Made by a program: the position numbers and the translations under genes. From positions 744,001 through 808,000 of the forward strand of contig JBAYIU010000001.1 of assembly GCA_041665465.1 (NCBI GenBank): DNA of 64,000 nt. Reading direction: 5' to 3'. The notes beneath the pieces are model-generated. The model saw only the letters and a program-made list of their open reading frames with translations, had not been told where the DNA came from and made no database searches. The stretch is from JACRPH01 sp041665465. Its GTDB lineage: Archaea; Nanobdellota; Nanobdellia; Woesearchaeales; GW2011-AR9. Shown here in pieces: positions 59,529-64,000 of this stretch (positions are counted from its first letter, which is position 1; the number at the start of each line of letters is the position of its first letter).

Positions 59529-60596
59529 TCACTTTTTCTGGGAAATCTTAGCTAAACGAGAAAATGGGCCAGATTGATCTAGTTTAGAGGAAGCAGGTTT
59601 ATCAATCACCGGGGGGGTTTGTTCTGTTTTGGGAGAAATTAACTCAAATAAACGAACAGTGGGCTTTTTTTCAGGTGGAGGAACTTCTTTTTGTGGTTTG
59701 GGCTTTTTGTGTTGACTAAAACGCTTCAGTCGGGCAAAGAAACTCTTGAAAGAAGTTATTTTTTCTGGTTCCATTCCCGAAGAAATAAAGAATCTTTCTC
59801 TCTGGTGTTGTTTTAGTTTGTGGAAATTATGTTTTTGTAAAATGGTGTTTGGAAGAGGTTGGGTTTTAGAAACAGATCGAATAACTTGTTCTTCTTCATC
59901 TTCAAAGTAAAGGGATTCTCTGCGAATAGACTTTACTAAAAATAAAATTATCAACCCAATAAGAATTAATCCCATCCACCACCAAGAAGAAGTTGAAGTA
60001 ACCGTGTCTTCACCTTGTTCTGAAGAAATTGTTGTGGGGGGAGAGACCAACATAGATTCAGAAGAAGAGCGTACTGATAAAGGAACAGGACTTAGTAAAC
60101 TGTCATTATAATTCTGCAAATTTAGTCCTTTACAGAATTGAAGACATTGGGAGGGGTTGGCACTAGAATCATATCCAACGCTTGGTGCTTCTTTATTTTT
60201 AGCTTGCACTTGGCAGCGCCATTGGGTTGATTGTTCACCACAATATAATTTATTAGAATATTCAAACCAGCAACATCCGGAAGAACACCAAGATTCTATT
60301 TCTGTTTCGGGAACCTCTCCAGCGGGACAGGATCCAGCAAATTCGAAAGTGCAGGAACTCTTACATAATATTTTTCTACAACTAGGAAATTGAGAAAGGT
60401 CGTTGCAGTTCTTATCTATAAAGAAATCTCTCGATAAATCACAATCAGTAAAGAAAAAACATTCTTGTTGCGCTTGTTCCATGGAAACCGTTTGACAATA
60501 TGCCGGACTATCTGGAAAAAAGAAACATCCTTCTTGTGCTGAGACTAAAGTCGTTAATGAGAATAATATCATTAACATGAGAGAAGTGATTTTCAT
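59529..60596 (-). CDS. Cysteine-rich type I membrane protein, 355 aa
   Basis: A Sec signal (MKITSLMLMILFSLTTLVSA) leads into a cysteine-rich ectodomain (EGCFFFPDSPAYC, ECFFFTDCDLS, CRKILCKSSC, CSSGCCWFEY) that parallels the start of the 2155-aa protein (EGCYYYPQ, PWCNLGCCKF). One membrane helix at about 208-228 (WWWMGLILIGLIILFLV) is followed by a cytoplasmic tail of about 125 aa with two motif copies (FFARLKRFSQHKK and PFSRLAKISQKK). Its ATG overlaps the upstream 822-aa gene's stop by 4 bp. Looks like a short paralogue of the giant protein. Confidence 0.8.
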   Translation of the reverse strand: MKITSLMLMILFSLTTLVSAQEGCFFFPDSPAYCQTVSMEQAQQECFFFTDCDLSRDFFIDKNCNDLSQFPSCRKILCKSSCTFEFAGSCPAGEVPETEIESWCSSGCCWFEYSNKLYCGEQSTQWRCQVQAKNKEAPSVGYDSSANPSQCLQFCKGLNLQNYNDSLLSPVPLSVRSSSESMLVSPPTTISSEQGEDTVTSTSSWWWMGLILIGLIILFLVKSIRRESLYFEDEEEQVIRSVSKTQPLPNTILQKHNFHKLKQHQRERFFISSGMEPEKITSFKSFFARLKRFSQHKKPKPQKEVPPPEKKPTVRLFELISPKTEQTPPVIDKPASSKLDQSGPFSRLAKISQKK

Positions 60597-63061
60597 ATGT
60601 CATTCACACATCCGGAAATAGTACAATGGCCCCAGAAACGTCCATCTCCTGTAGAGTCGCAGTACGAATTGGCAGTTATATCGTTGGGAGTACATCCTTG
60701 ATGCAAATAGAACTTTTTTGGAGAAGAAGTGTCATCTAAGTCTCCACTTTCAATAAACGCCTTAATAATAGAAGAAGTGGTTAAAACGCGAGTATCCGTT
60801 TTAGTATAAACTAGAGGAGCATCGGAAGTGATGAGTGTGATTTTGCTGCACCCAAATAACCCATGACACCATCCCTTATTTCCTTGATCGTTAATGAAAC
60901 TAAAAGCAGGTTTTCCCTGACATTGAGAGGGGATATTACTGTTACATTGGGAATCTAGAGAATGAATACCACAAATCATAGTATTATTAACTAAAGTATA
61001 ATCCATATCTCCAGTGCAGGTGTTTCCATGCACCCCATCACAATATCGACCTTCCTGTTCTAGTAATAGTAAATATTGTGGGGCTTTCTGGCTCACCTCC
61101 GATTTACCATAACAACCAATTTTTGGATTTACAAAACAAGTAACATTTTCACTTTGGGGAGCTATTCTCCATCCAGAAGGATTGTCAACGCTACCTAAAC
61201 AGCAAGCATGAGTTGCTTCTAAAGGATTGATGTTGGCATCTTGAGTAAAGATTCCATTTTTCAATAAGTAGTTCTGATAGGGATAAGGAAAGGGACGTTC
61301 TGGATTATGATGAGGTAAACAGGTTTTAACAATAACCCTGGCGGAACTAGAACTGCTTTTGTTTAGTTCTCCACCACAATATTGTATTGAAAAAGTTAAG
61401 TTGAGAAATCCTTCGTTGGTAGGAGTATTGAAATGGGCATAATTCCCGGAGAGGGGGGCGGGCCAGAGAGCAAGATTTTGGTTTTTATAATCTTCTAAAC
61501 TACATTTATTGTTCTCTTTATCCCACGGAAAACTTAAACATTTACTAGTTATCCCGGCTTTGGTTTCAAAGGGAAAGGAAAAATCTTCACTTCCTTCTTT
61601 GTTGGTGTAGTTCAGGTTAATAGTTGCACTAAACTTGGCTAACGATTCTGCCGGATAAGTTATATTCACAAATACCGGATCTTCGGCAGAGGCGAAATAT
61701 AGGTCCCCATACCCCGCGGGAATATCATTATAGGGTAAACTTAAAGAAAGATTAGTTACGATGGGACGATCTACCAAGATTCTTACTTCTTGCCAATCAC
61801 TTAATTTATGTTGATCAGTAGCATTAAAAAGGATATTCCATGTCCCTTGAATTAGATCTTTACCTTCACGAATCATCGCACTTCCCACATACCATTTATC
61901 TTGTGCATTCGGTTCTAGGGGATACATTTCTTTAGGTTCGAGGAAAGTGGTATTAACACTATCTTCGTCTGGGTCCCAAGCAAAAGAAGTGATATTTATG
62001 TTGCCTAGTTCTGAATCTCCTAAAATAACTAAATAATCATAGCCGGAAGTGGGACAACCATATCGTTGAATGTAATCTAAAGCAGGAGGACGATTCTGAC
62101 GAGCTAACCGGAAATAATATTCGGTGGGAGAATTTAGGATAGTATACAAATTTGGAGTAAAGGTAAACACATCATCTCCGTTAGATAAAGAATTCTTAAT
62201 CATTTTTATCCCTAATGATCGATAAGAATCGTAAGCAGTAAAGGCAGGACTAGATAAATAATCTTGAGCATAATTGAAATCTAAGAAACGATAATCCCTT
62301 TCTAGGGGATAGGCTACTGCTGCGTCAAGTAATAGTTTAAATTTGGAAGGATAGAAAAAGTCGAATTTGGTTAATTCGAAAAATTCGTTTGAACCTATCT
62401 TGAATTTTAAAGGATATTCTGCTGAAACAGAAATTCCATCATTCTCAATAGCTAAATTTAATTGTAATTGAGTTGATTCTATCTTAGCACTTTTGGAAAT
62501 ATTGTTATGAGTAAAATTTTCGACGCAGGTAATGGTCCGATTGATTAAATAAGCTTTAAGGTCTTGTTCTAAAGTGCTTTTACGGAGATTTAAATCCCCA
62601 AACCCGGTTTGAATGTCTGGATGAGTATATTCACAGAACTGGGGAGAAAGAGAAGTGTCCCCAGTACAGGGATAGGCGTTAGGATAATTAAAATATTCAC
62701 GATTAGAAATTCCATAATATATTTTATTTCCGTCAAAAACAATTCCTGTCTTATCTGTAAATGGCTTACTTCCGCCGGGCTGATCGCCCCAAATCCTTCC
62801 TTGCGTTCCCAGTAAGAGTAAACCTTGTTCTAACTCATCCTGTAAACAATCCTCGACATAGATACGCATCCCTTCTTTTTTAAAAGAGTTCATTAAGATG
62901 GTGTCTTGAGCATTATTAAGCTGATCTTTTTGGACACCGCTAAATACTTGAATCACAAAGATGAACCCAAAAAGAAGTAAGATTCCAATAATGATAAAGA
63001 TAGTTACCTGAGCTCTTTTATTCCTACCTCTAATTATCTCGGTCAACCTCTTTTTTCCCAT
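60593..63061 (-). CDS. Large pilin-like secreted protein, 822 aa
   Basis: An 822-residue protein starting MGKKRLTEIIRGRNKRAQVT, then IFIIIGILLLFGFIFVIQVF: K-R-A at residues 15-17 before a hydrophobic helix, a class III-like signal with a longer n-region. The mature part has a helical start (VEDCLQDELEQGLLLLGTQGRIWG), a large middle with Ig-like features, and a Cys-rich C-terminal third (THACCLGS, GNTCTGDM, SQCNSNIPSQCQGK, GWCHGLFGCSK). A minus-strand TATA box (TTTATAAG, 63085-63092) is 24-31 bp before the ATG. It is coupled to the 355-aa gene. Confidence 0.8.
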   Translation of the reverse strand: MGKKRLTEIIRGRNKRAQVTIFIIIGILLLFGFIFVIQVFSGVQKDQLNNAQDTILMNSFKKEGMRIYVEDCLQDELEQGLLLLGTQGRIWGDQPGGSKPFTDKTGIVFDGNKIYYGISNREYFNYPNAYPCTGDTSLSPQFCEYTHPDIQTGFGDLNLRKSTLEQDLKAYLINRTITCVENFTHNNISKSAKIESTQLQLNLAIENDGISVSAEYPLKFKIGSNEFFELTKFDFFYPSKFKLLLDAAVAYPLERDYRFLDFNYAQDYLSSPAFTAYDSYRSLGIKMIKNSLSNGDDVFTFTPNLYTILNSPTEYYFRLARQNRPPALDYIQRYGCPTSGYDYLVILGDSELGNINITSFAWDPDEDSVNTTFLEPKEMYPLEPNAQDKWYVGSAMIREGKDLIQGTWNILFNATDQHKLSDWQEVRILVDRPIVTNLSLSLPYNDIPAGYGDLYFASAEDPVFVNITYPAESLAKFSATINLNYTNKEGSEDFSFPFETKAGITSKCLSFPWDKENNKCSLEDYKNQNLALWPAPLSGNYAHFNTPTNEGFLNLTFSIQYCGGELNKSSSSSARVIVKTCLPHHNPERPFPYPYQNYLLKNGIFTQDANINPLEATHACCLGSVDNPSGWRIAPQSENVTCFVNPKIGCYGKSEVSQKAPQYLLLLEQEGRYCDGVHGNTCTGDMDYTLVNNTMICGIHSLDSQCNSNIPSQCQGKPAFSFINDQGNKGWCHGLFGCSKITLITSDAPLVYTKTDTRVLTTSSIIKAFIESGDLDDTSSPKKFYLHQGCTPNDITANSYCDSTGDGRFWGHCTISGCVNDI

Positions 63062-63084
63062 ATAAGAGAATAAATACTTTCTAG

Positions 63085-63092
63085 CTTATAAA
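63085..63092 (-). promoter_or_regulatory. TATA box of the 822-aa protein gene
   Basis: CTTATAAA on the plus strand, TTTATAAG on the minus, centred about 28 bp before the ATG at 63061. This is the spacing expected for a leaderless archaeal transcript. It starts the unit of the 822-aa and 355-aa genes. Confidence 0.55.
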
Positions 63093-63140
63093 CATTATTC
63101 TTAAGCTCAACTTGAATAAATGTCAAATTAGGTTAGAAAA

Positions 63141-64000
63141 CTAATTCTCTTCTGGACGAAGCTGGGCAGTTAATTGTGGCCATAAGAAGTCCAGCCCGGC
63201 AATTGCTTCTACTTTTTGGGTAGTACCATTTTGGGAACAAGTTAACTTTCCTTCCCCCGATACTTGATTAAATAATTCTACTTCTAGTTCCGCTGGAGCT
63301 TTAAGATTGAACAAGTAACCGGTTGGAGAACAAATAGGAGTATCATAATTTTCATATTCTGCTACCAGCATTTGTTTCTGCTCAGAGAAATATTCTTGTA
63401 ACACTCGCACTTTCTTATCTCCCTGTTTGGAAAGGTAAGCTTCTCTGAAATTCTGGGCTTTTTCTACAAAGTTTTGTTCTGGTGAGAGTTCACTCTTTGT
63501 GCTGAAAAGGTTCTTGAACCAGTCAGTGATCTTTTGGAAAAGTCCGGGAGAGAGTTGAATTCCATTCTTGGCATAAATGATAGAATTAAGTTGTGGTGAG
63601 TACCATAGGTCCCCTTCTAATTCGGGAAGATCACAACGTACAAAACCGGATTGATTATAAGTAGATAAGGAAGGACAAGCAGTTTCTACTTGACTTAAAG
63701 GGATACTTAAAGCAGGTAAGAAAGAGTCGCTACTATTAATGGGTTGATTGAGTGAAGTAGCAAAAGCAATTTTAGTTGCCCCACTCTCTTTATACTTTAA
63801 GATACAAAAATTGTTAACACAGGTGTTTTCGTGATGTTTCTCGATATCTTGAACTAAACGTTTTCCTTCTCCATTCATGATTTTATCAAAACAAGAACTG
63901 ATTGCTTTGGCTTCGCTTACCGCTAAAGGATCCTCGTTAGCAGAAGCCACTTGTTGAGAAATTCTTCCTCCAAGTAGTGGTTCTTGTTGTTCATATTCAG
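63141..64000 (-). CDS. Secreted-type protein, N-terminus beyond window edge
   Basis: The frame stays open to the right edge of the window; the last in-window residues upstream of a possible GTG at 63950 read EYEQQEPLLGGRISQQV, so the gene begins outside. About 286 residues are visible. Four cysteines near the start (SSCFDKI, TCVNNFC), CDLPELEGDLW, and a C-terminal CSPTGYLF...LTCSQNG suggest an extracytoplasmic domain. After its stop, AATTAG...CTAATT could form a hairpin. Cluster position suggests it is part of the same surface system. Signal type cannot be seen. Confidence 0.65.
   Translation of the reverse strand, partial: EYEQQEPLLGGRISQQVASANEDPLAVSEAKAISSCFDKIMNGEGKRLVQDIEKHHENTCVNNFCILKYKESGATKIAFATSLNQPINSSDSFLPALSIPLSQVETACPSLSTYNQSGFVRCDLPELEGDLWYSPQLNSIIYAKNGIQLSPGLFQKITDWFKNLFSTKSELSPEQNFVEKAQNFREAYLSKQGDKKVRVLQEYFSEQKQMLVAEYENYDTPICSPTGYLFNLKAPAELEVELFNQVSGEGKLTCSQNGTTQKVEAIAGLDFLWPQLTAQLRPEEN

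Overview
The window is archaeal, and most likely from a DPANN-type genome of the Woesearchaeota/Pacearchaeota kind (the lineage is an inference). The archaeal signals are direct: a Sec61-beta plus NAC pair, class-1 release factor aRF1, aIF5A, ribosomal protein eL40, an archaeal histone, RadA, an RPA-like OB-fold protein, the RNase P subunit Rpr2, an archaeal RNase P RNA, and SecD/SecF. Many genes have a TATA-like box (often TTTATAAA) about 25-30 bp before the start codon, which suggests leaderless transcripts. Base composition is AT-rich and coding density is very high, with many 1-8 nt gene overlaps.

Positions 1-9.4 kb hold mostly small hypothetical proteins, a J-domain membrane protein, a two-module Lrp-type regulator, a HerA-like ATPase, two convergent HExxH proteins and a PRC-barrel gene coupled to a 32-residue ORF. 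Positions 9.4-18.1 kb hold a TraB-like protein, the RNase P RNA, two receiver-like proteins, a second Lrp-type regulator, Sec61-beta/NAC, a pair of related helical proteins, an unexplained double hairpin, a MinD-like ATPase and secF-secD. Positions 18.1-24.4 kb are an accessory-looking block of five unrecognised minus-strand genes, interleaved with two more Lrp-type regulators on the plus strand. All four Lrp-type genes have repeats that flank or overlap their own promoters.

Positions 24.4-43.7 kb are mostly housekeeping: CTP synthase, an ABC exporter, an adenylate-kinase-like protein, aRF1, a swivelling-domain protein, a SprT-like protein, histone, aIF5A, eL40, a site-2 protease, Rpr2, PEP synthase, a 2',3'-cyclic phosphodiesterase, a TRAM protein, RadA, a nucleoside phosphorylase and the RPA-like protein.

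Positions 43.8-64.0 kb are the most striking part: one minus-strand supercluster of about 20 genes for surface or secreted proteins. Seventeen begin with a short basic stretch ending in K/R-G or K/R-A, followed at once by a hydrophobic helix. That is the layout of archaeal class III (type IV prepilin-like) signal peptides. They range from 41-47 residue mini-proteins to an 822-residue protein. Among them lie two cysteine-rich type I membrane proteins (2155 and 355 aa) that share an N-terminal cysteine module and a repeated cytoplasmic-tail motif. No assembly ATPase, platform protein or prepilin peptidase is present in the window. I infer an elaborate pilus-like or pseudopilus-like surface assembly; its function is unknown.
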